Shown here: in pieces, positions 16,641 to 23,663 of the stretch
Layout of the letters: each line of letters starts with the position of its first letter
Numbering within the stretch: position 1 is the stretch's first letter
DNA from: Dactylosporangium fulvum
GTDB taxonomy: Bacteria > Actinomycetota > Actinomycetes > Mycobacteriales > Micromonosporaceae
NCBI RefSeq assembly: GCF_025137375.1
Contig: NZ_CP073720.1
Coordinates: 9,014,501 to 9,078,500 of the forward strand
DNA length: 64,000 nt
Reading direction: 5' to 3'
The notes under the pieces: generated by a model
Told to the model about the DNA's origin: nothing
The model's input: the letters and a program-made list of their open reading frames with translations, nothing else
Databases searched by the model: none
Position numbers and translations under genes: made by a program

Positions 16641-17096
16641 ATGGCCAACACCGACAAGACCACCGAGGACACCCCGAAGCCGAGCGGCAAGAAGAAACTC
16701 GTCATGATCCTGGCGATCGCCCTGGCCGCCCTCATCGGCGGCGGCGCCGGCGGCTACTTCATGTTCCGCCCCACCACCACCAAAGCCGAACCCGAACCCG
16801 AACCCGGCGCCGTCATCGTCCTCGACGCCATCACCATCAACCTCACCGGCGGCCACTACCTCAAACTCAAACTCAGCCTCCAGGCCACCGCCGACGCCGG
16901 CGAAGCCCCCGACGGCTCCAAAGCCCTCGACATCGCGATCAACCACTACAGCAACCGTGCCGAGTCGGACCTGCTGAACAACGAGAACCGCGAGAAGTCG
17001 AAGGAGGAGCTCAAGGAGAAGATCGTGAAGGCGTACACGGAGAAGAAGACCAAGCTCATCATGGACGTGTACTTCACGACGTTCGTGATCCAGTAG
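16641..17096 (+). CDS. fliL: Flagellar basal-body associated protein FliL
   Basis: 151 residues: short basic N-terminus, one membrane helix (~21-42, LVMILAIALAALIGGGAGGYF), then a periplasmic domain (LDAITINLTGGHYLKLKLSLQ; DIAINHYSNR; EELKEKIVKAYT; VYFTTFVIQ) as in FliL. FliL rings surround the stator and help torque. Its first ~295 bases share the unusual codon style of the end of motB; the last ~160 bases return to the GAG/AAG style of the cluster. A hairpin and a new promoter follow before fliM. Confidence 0.93.
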   Translation: MANTDKTTEDTPKPSGKKKLVMILAIALAALIGGGAGGYFMFRPTTTKAEPEPEPGAVIVLDAITINLTGGHYLKLKLSLQATADAGEAPDGSKALDIAINHYSNRAESDLLNNENREKSKEELKEKIVKAYTEKKTKLIMDVYFTTFVIQ

Positions 17097-17115
17097 CCCC
17101 GACCGGGCGGATCTG

Positions 17116-17136
17116 GGGGGTTTTGCGGAAACCTCC
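17116..17136 (+). terminator. Hairpin after fliL
   Basis: GGGGGTTT (17116-17123), loop TGCGG, AAACCTCC (17129-17136) form an 8-bp stem with one G-U pair. There is only a weak T-run some 20 bases later. Together with the promoter at 17159-17184 it suggests partial termination between fliL and fliM. Confidence 0.45.
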
Positions 17137-17158
17137 AGGTCCGTTTCGGCCGTTTTAC

Positions 17159-17184
17159 GTCAAACTGCACCCGAAAAGACCGAT
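17159..17184 (+). promoter_or_regulatory. sigma-28-type promoter upstream of fliM
   Basis: GTCA (17159-17162), a 16-nt spacer and ACCGAT (17179-17184). One base differs in each element from the flgB and motB sites, but the spacing is exact. The predicted start point at ~17191 is only a few bases before the fliM GTG at 17194. Confidence 0.5.
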
Positions 17185-17193
17185 GGTAGGAGA

Positions 17194-18210
17194 GTGACGC
17201 AGTCTTCGTCCGCGACCGGAAGCGGCCGCACGCCCGGCAAGATGAGCCGGCGCGGGGGCAAGAGCTCCGGTCCGGAACCGTATGACTTCCGGCGTCCGAC
17301 AAAACTGTCCCGGGAGCACGTCCGAACGCTGCAGATCGCCTACGAGACCTTCGCCCGCCAGCACGCCACGCTGCTGACCACGAGCCTGCGCGCCGTGTCC
17401 CAGGTCAGCCTGATCTCCATCGAACAGCTCACCTATGACGAGTACATCAGCGGCCTGTCCAGTCCGACGATCGTCGCGATGTTCACCATCGACCCCCTGC
17501 CCGGTACCGCCATCCTGGAGTTCTCCCTGAGCACCGCCATGGCCTGCATCGACCACATGCTGGGTGGCCCCGGCGGCCCACAGCCGCAGCGACCGCTGAG
17601 CGACATCGAGACGCCCCTGCTCCACGGGCTCATCGAACGTACGCTCGGCGAGCTCCGCTACGCCTTCGAGGGCATCGTCGCGCTGCGGCCGGAGATGACC
17701 ACGATCGAGTACAACCCCCAGTTCGCCCAGGCCGGAGCGACCTCCGACGCCGTGATCGTGTCGTCGTTCGAGATGCGGGTGGGCACCGAGGAGTGCGTGG
17801 CGACCATCTGCCTGCCGTTCGGCTCGATCTTCCCGAAGCTGCACGGCGAGCGCGGCGACGCCATCCTGACCGACGCGCAGCGGCTCGCCCGGGAGGCCGC
17901 CTACCGCAACGTGGTCGCCGGCCTGGAGGGCGCCCCGATCGAGGTCGCGGTGCGCTTCCAGCCGGTCCGGATGCACCCCGCCGACCTGATCGGCCTGCGC
18001 CCCGGCGACGTCGTGCCCCTCGCCCACACGACGTCGACCCCGCTGGCCGTCACCACCGCGGACATCACGTTCGCGTACGCCGTGCCCGGCGCGCAGGGCA
18101 ACCGCATGGCCTGTCTCGTGGTGCCCAACCCGCAGCCGGGTCAACGACCGACGCGCCGACCCTCCGGACAACTCGGCCAGAAGAACCGTGCTGAGGAGAC
18201 CAGCCGATGA
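17194..18210 (+). CDS. fliM: Flagellar motor switch protein FliM (no CheY-binding N-terminus)
   Basis: 338 residues. The CheC-like middle domain and SpoA C-terminal domain are present: YDFRRPTKLSREHVRTLQIAYETFARQ, LTYDEYISGLSSPTIV, LPGTAILEFS, GGPGGPQPQRPLSDIE, EIAVRFQ-type strands. What is missing is the N-terminal LSQxEIDALL helix that binds phosphorylated CheY. In its place are ~30 Ser/Gly/Arg/Lys-rich residues. The start could be GTG 17194 (almost leaderless from the promoter, or with GGTAGGAG only 1 base away) or ATG 17242 (no ribosome site); neither adds the motif. The stop overlaps fliN. Confidence 0.92.
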   Translation: MTQSSSATGSGRTPGKMSRRGGKSSGPEPYDFRRPTKLSREHVRTLQIAYETFARQHATLLTTSLRAVSQVSLISIEQLTYDEYISGLSSPTIVAMFTIDPLPGTAILEFSLSTAMACIDHMLGGPGGPQPQRPLSDIETPLLHGLIERTLGELRYAFEGIVALRPEMTTIEYNPQFAQAGATSDAVIVSSFEMRVGTEECVATICLPFGSIFPKLHGERGDAILTDAQRLAREAAYRNVVAGLEGAPIEVAVRFQPVRMHPADLIGLRPGDVVPLAHTTSTPLAVTTADITFAYAVPGAQGNRMACLVVPNPQPGQRPTRRPSGQLGQKNRAEETSR

Positions 18211-18950
18211 CCATCGCCACCAACGAGGCCCTGCTGGGTCGGGCGGAGGCGGCCGCGCAGGCCGCCGTGGCGCTGCTGCCCGCCAGCTCCCCGCTCTCCG
18301 TCGGTGCGCCCACGCAGAACCTCGACGAGCTCACCATCGACGGCCAGGCGGTCCGCGCACGGTTCGCCGGCGCCGCACAGGGCGAGGTCGCGATCATCGT
18401 CACGCAGGACCTTGTCGAGGCACTGGCCAACTCCCCCATGGGCAGCCTCGACCTGAGCCAGGCGGTCCGGCCCGCGCTGGAGGCCGCCGCGGCGACGATC
18501 GGCCCGGTGGTGGTCGATCCGGGCCAGGTGCTCGAGCCGGCCGACGCGATGGGGCAACTGGTCACCGCCAACGGGCTGCTCGTACCGCTGACCGGTGAGG
18601 CCGGCGTGCAGGCGGTGGTCGGCATCGCGATCGCCGCCGAGGTGGTCGGCGACCGGGACGGCCGCGACAACGCTCCGCCGGAGCGCGGCGAACGCGGCGG
18701 ACAGCCGGCGTTCGACCTGCTGCACGACGTCGAGATGGAGGTGACCGCGGAGCTCGGCCGGACCCGGATGAGCGTGCGCGAGCTGCTCTCGCTGGCCCCC
18801 GGGGCGGTGATCGAGCTCGACCGCGCCGCCGGCGGCCCGGCCGACCTGCTCGTCAACGGCCGGTTGATCGCGCGCGGCGAGGTGGTCGTCATCGACGAGA
18901 ACTTCGGCATCCGGATCACCGAGATCGTCGGACCGAGCGACCGGGCCTGA
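18207..18950 (+). CDS. fliN: Flagellar motor switch protein FliN/FliY
   Basis: 247 residues, twice the length of plain FliN. The C-terminal ~80 residues are the SpoA/FliN domain (FDLLHDVEMEVTAELGRTRMSVRELLSLAPGAVIELDR; DLLVNGRLIARGEVVVIDENFGIRITEI). The first ~160 residues resemble a worn CheC/CheX-like domain as in FliY of Bacillus, but without clear E-x-x-N phosphatase motifs. It could serve as structural spacer in the C-ring or still contact CheY. ATG 18207 overlaps the fliM stop. Confidence 0.92.
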   Translation: MTIATNEALLGRAEAAAQAAVALLPASSPLSVGAPTQNLDELTIDGQAVRARFAGAAQGEVAIIVTQDLVEALANSPMGSLDLSQAVRPALEAAAATIGPVVVDPGQVLEPADAMGQLVTANGLLVPLTGEAGVQAVVGIAIAAEVVGDRDGRDNAPPERGERGGQPAFDLLHDVEMEVTAELGRTRMSVRELLSLAPGAVIELDRAAGGPADLLVNGRLIARGEVVVIDENFGIRITEIVGPSDRA

Positions 18951-18964
18951 GCCGGGACACCACG

Positions 18965-19276
18965 ATGATCGAGCTTGCTTTCCGCGTTCTGTGCTCACTC
19001 ACAGTTGTACTGATAATACTCTGGGCAATTGCACGGCTGGTCCGACGCCCGCTCGCCGGCCGTGGTGGAGGAACGGTCACCGTGGTCGCACGCCAGCAGC
19101 TCAGTCGCGGATCCTCGGTGGCCGTGGTCAAGGTCGCCGATCGCGCGCTCGTCCTCGGCGTGAGCGACGCGGGGGTCTCCCTCCTCGCCGACGCCGACGC
19201 CACGCTCTTCCCAGAGCCGCCGCCGCCCGAGAATCCCGTCGGGCAGGCCCTGAAGGTGTTCCGGAGCGCCAAGTGA
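18965..19276 (+). CDS. fliO: Flagellar export protein FliO
   Basis: 103 residues: one N-terminal membrane helix (LAFRVLCSLTVVLIILWAIARLV) followed by a small beta-rich domain (VTVVARQQLSRGSSVAVVKVADRALVLGVSDAGVSLLAD), the usual FliO/FliZ pattern. FliO helps the FliP5 ring assemble. It lies between fliN and fliP as expected. The first ~70 bases of the gene are noticeably less GC-rich than the surroundings. The end overlaps the fliP GTG. Confidence 0.88.
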   Translation: MIELAFRVLCSLTVVLIILWAIARLVRRPLAGRGGGTVTVVARQQLSRGSSVAVVKVADRALVLGVSDAGVSLLADADATLFPEPPPPENPVGQALKVFRSAK

Positions 19277-20070
19277 AGGCGGTCGTACTGGCCGCGGCCG
19301 CGCTCCTGTGCGCCGTGCTGCTGTTCGGCCCGGCCGTCGTGGCGGAGGCCGCCCCGACGCCGCAGCCGCCGGCCCCGCCGAGCGCGCCGGTGGTCGACGG
19401 GTCGCCGGACGGCACCGTCAACATCGACATCGACGGCGTCGAACCGAGCCAGTCGATCACCATCCTGATCGCGCTGACGCTGCTCTCCGTCGCGCCCGCG
19501 CTGCTGCTCGCCTGCACCGCGTTCACGAAGATCTTCGTCGTGCTGAGCATCACCCGCAACGCGCTCGGCCTCAGCAACGTGCCGCCCAACCAGGTCATCG
19601 CCGGCCTAGCACTGTTCATCAGCCTGTTCATCATGTCGCCGGTGCTCTCCGACATGAACAAGGACGGCGTGCAGCCCTACCTCAAGGGCGAGAAGACCCA
19701 GGCCGTCGCCTTCAAGGACGGTGTCCAGCCGCTCGAAGCGTTCATGCTCAAGCAGACGCGCAAGGACGAGATCGCGCTCTTCACCAAGATCGCCGACCGG
19801 CCGATGCCGAAGAACAAGGACGACGTGCCGCTCACCACGCTCATCCCGGCCTTCGTGCTCTCCGAGCTGCGGGCCGCGTTCATCATCGGCTTTGTCATCT
19901 ACATCCCGTTCCTGGTGATCGACATGGTGGTCTCGGCCACCCTCATGTCGCTGGGCATGATGATGCTGCCGCCGGTGACCATCGCGCTGCCGTTCAAACT
20001 CCTACTGTTCGTGCTGGTCAACGGCTGGGGGCTGATCCTCACCGCACTCGTGGCCAGCTATCGAGGATGA
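19273..20070 (+). CDS. fliP: Flagellar export gate protein FliP
   Basis: 265 residues from GTG 19273. A cleavable signal peptide (AVVLAAAALLCAVLLFGPAVVAEAA) precedes a Pro-rich stretch and the export-gate core: ILIALTLLSVAPALLLACTAFTKI, IVVLSITRNALGLSNVPPNQV, GLALFISLFIMSP, then the periplasmic loop and FVLSELRAAFIIGFVIYIPFLVIDMVV, SLGMMMLPPVTIALPFKLLLFVLVNGW. FliP with FliQ and FliR makes the spiral core through which rod, hook and filament proteins pass. Confidence 0.96.
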   Translation: MKAVVLAAAALLCAVLLFGPAVVAEAAPTPQPPAPPSAPVVDGSPDGTVNIDIDGVEPSQSITILIALTLLSVAPALLLACTAFTKIFVVLSITRNALGLSNVPPNQVIAGLALFISLFIMSPVLSDMNKDGVQPYLKGEKTQAVAFKDGVQPLEAFMLKQTRKDEIALFTKIADRPMPKNKDDVPLTTLIPAFVLSELRAAFIIGFVIYIPFLVIDMVVSATLMSLGMMMLPPVTIALPFKLLLFVLVNGWGLILTALVASYRG

Positions 20071-20087
20071 CCCGGGGGACCCCTCTC

Positions 20088-20363
20088 ATGACCGACACCA
20101 AGATCGTTGAACTCAGCATGCAGGCCATGACGATCGCCGCGAAGCTCGGCGCGCCCATCCTGCTCACCGCGCTCATCGTCGGCTTCGTCGTCTCGCTGTT
20201 CCAGTCGGTGACGCAGATCCAGGAGCAGACGCTGTCGTTCGTACCGAAGGCAGCCGCGATCGGCATCGCCCTGCTGTTCGCCGGCAACTGGATGCTGCAC
20301 GAGATGGTCACCTACACCGAGCAGCTCTACGCCCAGATCCCGAACCTCATCAACGGAGCCTGA
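20088..20363 (+). CDS. fliQ: Flagellar export gate protein FliQ
   Basis: 91 residues with two membrane helices. The protein reads IVELSMQAMTIAAKLGAPILLTALIVGFVVSLFQSVTQIQEQTLSFVPK, the FliQ signature with the SxTQIQExTLxFVPK loop. ATG 20088 is preceded by GGGGGA at 20073-20078; a longer start at 20067 is possible. The stop overlaps the fliR ATG. Confidence 0.95.
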   Translation: MTDTKIVELSMQAMTIAAKLGAPILLTALIVGFVVSLFQSVTQIQEQTLSFVPKAAAIGIALLFAGNWMLHEMVTYTEQLYAQIPNLINGA

Positions 20364-21130
20364 TGGACGTCAGCGTCCCGCTGAGCACGGTGCTGGCGAT
20401 CCTGCTGGCGTCGATCCGCGCGGGCGTCTGGCTGGTCCTGTGCCCGCCGTTCAACAACCGCGGCACCCCCATGACGGTGAAGGCGCTGCTGTCGGTGGCG
20501 ATCGCGCTGCCGCTGGCCCCGAAGCTGGCGACGCAGGTGCCGCCGGACATGTCGGCCGGCCTGCTCATCGCCAACGCCGTGGAGCAGGCCGTGGTCGGCG
20601 CCGCGCTGGCGTTCCTGACGATGCTGCTCTTCGCCGCGACCCAGATCGCCGGCAATCTCGTCGACCTCGTCGGCGGCTTCAGCCTGGCCTTCGCGTTCGA
20701 CCCGTTCTCGCTGCAGGGCAACGCCGTCTTCGGCCGGTTCTACAGCCTCATCACGATGGCGATCATGTACGCCACCGACTCGCACCAGCTGATCCTGCGC
20801 GGCTTCACCCAGTCGTACAAGGCGATCCCGCTCAACGGCACCATGTCGATGAACAACTTCACGCAACTGGTGACCACCGGCGCCGGCCAGATGTTCCTGG
20901 CGGGACTGCAGATCGCGGCGCCGCTCATCGCGATCATGCTGTGCGTCGACGTGGCGCTGGGCCTGCTGACCCGCGCGGCCCCGGCGCTGAACCCGTTCGC
21001 CTTCGGCTTCCCCGCGAAGATCCTGCTGACGCTCACCGTGGCCGGGACGGCGATGATGCTGCTGCCCAACGCGATCGCCAACCTCACCACCCGGTCGCTG
21101 ACGCTGGTGCTGCGCCTGCTGAACGGTTGA
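20363..21130 (+). CDS. fliR: Flagellar export gate protein FliR
   Basis: 255 residues, six predicted membrane helices. It has the FliR pattern: RAGVWLVLCPPFNNRGTPMTVKALLSVAIAL near the N-terminus, AGNLVDLVGGFSLAFAFDPFS in the middle, and LLTRAAPALNPFAFGFPAKILLTL near the C-terminus. Last gene of the long plus-strand operon. It converges with flhB, with only 28 bases between the two stops, so the two transcripts probably overlap antisense. Confidence 0.95.
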   Translation: MDVSVPLSTVLAILLASIRAGVWLVLCPPFNNRGTPMTVKALLSVAIALPLAPKLATQVPPDMSAGLLIANAVEQAVVGAALAFLTMLLFAATQIAGNLVDLVGGFSLAFAFDPFSLQGNAVFGRFYSLITMAIMYATDSHQLILRGFTQSYKAIPLNGTMSMNNFTQLVTTGAGQMFLAGLQIAAPLIAIMLCVDVALGLLTRAAPALNPFAFGFPAKILLTLTVAGTAMMLLPNAIANLTTRSLTLVLRLLNG

Positions 21131-21158
21131 CGACCGCAGCCGGCGCGCGGCGCGCACC

Positions 21159-22250
21159 CTAGGCCGACGGGCCCGCGGGCAGCACGTTGGTGTGCAGGCC
21201 GGCGGCGGAGCCCTTCGACTTCAGCAGCATGATGAAGGCGAGCACCCGGGCCACCGCGCCGAAGAACTCGGCCGGGATCTCGTCGCCGATGTCGCAGGCG
21301 CCGTAGAGCGCCCGGGCCAGCGGCACGTCCTGGACGAGGGGGACGCGGTGCTCGGTGGCCACCTCACGGATCTTCGCCGCGACAATGCCCGCGCCCTTCG
21401 CGACCACCCGCGGCGCGCCCTTCGCCGGCTCGTAGCGCAGCGCCACCGCCACGTGGGTCGGGTTGACCACGACCACGTCGGCCTTCGGCACGTCCGCCAT
21501 CATCCGGCCGCGGGCCATCTCGTGCTGCCGCTGACGGATCTGGCCCTTGACGTGCGGGTCGCCGTCGCTCTTCTTCTGCTCCTCCTTCACCTCTTCCTTC
21601 GACATCTTCAGCTGCTTCATGGTCCGCCGCCGGACGACGGCGTAGTCGGCGGCGGCCAGCACCAGACCGGTCGCGGCGGCGACCTGCACGACCCGCAGGA
21701 CGGTGTCGGCGACCATCCCGATAACGGTCTGCAGCGGGATCACGGTCGCCGCCAGCAGAGCGGGCACAAGGGTCCGCATCGTGTTGTAGACGACCAGGCC
21801 GAGGACGATCACCTTGAACAGCGACTTCACGGACTCCCACAGGGCCTGCCCGCCGAACGCCCGCTTGATGCCGCTGAACGGGTTGAGCCGCTTGAAGTCG
21901 GGCTTGAAGAGCTTCGTCGCCGGGCGCAGGCCGCCCTGCGCCGCCGCGGCCAGGATGGCGAAGACGAACAGCCCCACCGTGATCGGCGCGATGAGGATGA
22001 CCAGGTCCTTCGCGGCGCTCTTGATCAGCTCGAGCGCCTTCTCCGGCGCCGGGTCGACAAACGCCTGCGTGGCGCGCGAGAACAGCATCTGGCTCCGCGA
22101 CAGCGTCTCCCGGCCCATCCACGGGATGAGAAGGCTCGCGAGCAGTACCCCGCCCCACGCGCCCAGGTCGGGAGTGCGCGACCGGGTGCCATCGCGCCGG
22201 GCCTGCCGCTTCTTCTGCTCGGTAGGCTGCTCGGTCTTCTCGCCGGCCAT
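21159..22250 (-). CDS. flhB: Flagellar export specificity switch FlhB
   Basis: 363 residues: basic N-terminus (EKTEQPTEQKKRQARRDG), four membrane helices, then the cytoplasmic domain with the self-cleavage motif NPTH at 263-266 (VVVVNPTHVAVALRYE). Cleavage between Asn and Pro, triggered via FliK, switches export from hook to filament proteins. Unlike most flagellar clusters, flhB is not between fliR and flhA on the same strand. It is inverted and follows the EAL-HDOD gene by 24 bases, so its expression is tied to that regulator. Full-length and intact. Confidence 0.96.
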   Translation of the reverse strand: MAGEKTEQPTEQKKRQARRDGTRSRTPDLGAWGGVLLASLLIPWMGRETLSRSQMLFSRATQAFVDPAPEKALELIKSAAKDLVILIAPITVGLFVFAILAAAAQGGLRPATKLFKPDFKRLNPFSGIKRAFGGQALWESVKSLFKVIVLGLVVYNTMRTLVPALLAATVIPLQTVIGMVADTVLRVVQVAAATGLVLAAADYAVVRRRTMKQLKMSKEEVKEEQKKSDGDPHVKGQIRQRQHEMARGRMMADVPKADVVVVNPTHVAVALRYEPAKGAPRVVAKGAGIVAAKIREVATEHRVPLVQDVPLARALYGACDIGDEIPAEFFGAVARVLAFIMLLKSKGSAAGLHTNVLPAGPSA

Positions 22251-22274
22251 CGCTGCTCGCGCTCCGGACGGCGC

Positions 22275-23558
22275 CTACGCGGCGCTCGGCCCCAGGGCGC
22301 CCTCGATCGTCTTCATCGACCAGCCGACCGCCGCGAGGTACGCCTTGGCCAGCTCGCCGGAGGACACCGGGGAGAGGGACAGCGCCTGCTCGTCGGCCCG
22401 CTCGTACGCACGGACCACCGACAGCACCTGGCCGAGACGGCCGTGGCCGTCGATGAGTGCCTCGGCGACCTCGACGGTCAGGGGCAGCCGCGACGCCAGC
22501 TCGGCGATCGGCTCGGCGATGAGCTCCGCGACCCCGGCGAGCAGACCGACGGTGAACGCCGCATCGCCGGACAGGCCCAGTCGCTCGGCGACCGTCTGGC
22601 ACAGCCGGGCACGGGCCATCGTCGACGACAGCTGCTCCTCGCTCGCCGACTCGGCGACGTCACTGACGAGCATGAGCGCGGCCCACTGCCGGATCTTGAC
22701 CGAACCGAGGAGGACCACCGCGTCCCGGACCGACGCCACCTTCCGGGGCAGCCCGGCCGCCGCGGAGTTGGTGGCGCGCAGGACGCGGTACGACAGGGCC
22801 GGATCGCTCCGTACGATCGCGCTGACCTTCATGATGTCGGCGTCCTCGGCGGTCACCGCGCCCAGCAGTTCCAGTCGGCGCAGGCGCGACGGCGACAGGG
22901 ACACCGCGGTCAGCACCTGGGGACGGCCCACCGCGTACCCCTGGAGCAGATCGAAGCCGAAGCGCTTGGCGAGGAGGATGTGCTCCTCGGTCTCGACCCG
23001 CTCGGCGACGAGCTTGACGCCGCTGTACCGGCGGACCTGGTCGACGACCTCGGCGAGCTCCTCGGGCTCGCGGATCAGCAGGTCGAGCTTCACGTAGGCG
23101 GCGAGGCCGAGCAGCCGCTCGTGACCGAGGCCGAAGACGAAGTCGTCGAGCGCGATCTCGTAGCCCTGCTGGACCAGCCGGGCGGTTCCGGCGATCACCG
23201 TGTCGTCGATCTCGACGGTCTCCAGGATCTCCAGGATGGCGTGGTCGGGGTCGAACGGCAGCGGCAGGTCACCGACGAGAAAGTCACGGGTCAGGTTGAT
23301 GAAGCACTTGCGCCCGCCGACCAGCTGCTCCAGCCCGAACTCGGTGAACGCGTTGACGATGACCTGGCTGGTGGCGTACGCGCTGCGCCGGGTCGCCTCG
23401 ATCTCGTCCGCCGCACCGCGGAACAGCAGCTCGTAGCCGACGACGTGACCGCTCCAGTCGTAGATCGGCTGGCGCCCGATGTGGACGAGCTGCGTCAGTT
23501 CGCCCCGGGGCGGGTCGCCGTCCGACCCGGAGCGGGAAGAGGCTGTTGCGCGTTGCAC
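22275..23558 (-). CDS. EAL-HDOD signalling protein (CdgJ/YuxH-like)
   Basis: 427 residues from GTG 23558. Residues ~20-215 form a degenerate EAL domain: IGRQPIYDWSGHVVGYELLFRG (canonical EAL replaced by ELLFR), FINLTRDFL, ILEILETVEID, LDDFVFG, KLDLLI. Residues ~220-427 form a HDOD domain (IVRSDPALSYRVLRATNSAAAGLPRKVASVRDAVVLLGSVKIRQWA). Such proteins do not cut cyclic-di-GMP but affect motility in Vibrio (CdgJ). It is transcribed leftward into flhB and is divergent from flhA; a weak sigma-28-like pattern (CTTT-16-GCCGAT, -10 at 23568-23573) would make it nearly leaderless. Confidence 0.85.
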   Translation of the reverse strand: MQRATASSRSGSDGDPPRGELTQLVHIGRQPIYDWSGHVVGYELLFRGAADEIEATRRSAYATSQVIVNAFTEFGLEQLVGGRKCFINLTRDFLVGDLPLPFDPDHAILEILETVEIDDTVIAGTARLVQQGYEIALDDFVFGLGHERLLGLAAYVKLDLLIREPEELAEVVDQVRRYSGVKLVAERVETEEHILLAKRFGFDLLQGYAVGRPQVLTAVSLSPSRLRRLELLGAVTAEDADIMKVSAIVRSDPALSYRVLRATNSAAAGLPRKVASVRDAVVLLGSVKIRQWAALMLVSDVAESASEEQLSSTMARARLCQTVAERLGLSGDAAFTVGLLAGVAELIAEPIAELASRLPLTVEVAEALIDGHGRLGQVLSVVRAYERADEQALSLSPVSSGELAKAYLAAVGWSMKTIEGALGPSAA

Positions 23559-23583
23559 GATCAGAGGATCGGCACTCGGCGCT

Positions 23584-23601
23584 GCAACCAAAGGAAAACC
23601 C
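23584..23601 (+). promoter_or_regulatory. TcrA-box-like direct repeat upstream of flhA
   Basis: GCAACCA (23584-23590), AAGG, then AAAACCC (23595-23601): an 11-base-period pair whose first half is identical to the flgB repeat half-site. It abuts the -35 of the flhA promoter. The second half is weak, so this rests largely on the parallel with flgB. Confidence 0.4.
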
Positions 23602-23626
23602 TCAGGACTACCCGTTCGGCACCGAT
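23601..23626 (+). promoter_or_regulatory. sigma-28-type promoter of flhA
   Basis: CTCA (23601-23604), a 16-nt spacer and ACCGAT (23621-23626). The expected start point near 23633 gives a ~31-nt leader to the flhA GTG at 23664. This drives the flhA, FlhF-like and small membrane protein unit. Confidence 0.6.
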
Positions 23627-23663
23627 CAGGGGGATGTTCCCCGGTCAGCCTGGAGTGGAGAGC

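Noticed and set aside
21192..23654. In-frame upstream extension of flhA by ~820 codons
   Set aside because: It runs antisense through flhB and the EAL-HDOD gene; the FlhA family begins at about 23664, next to a promoter and a ribosome site.
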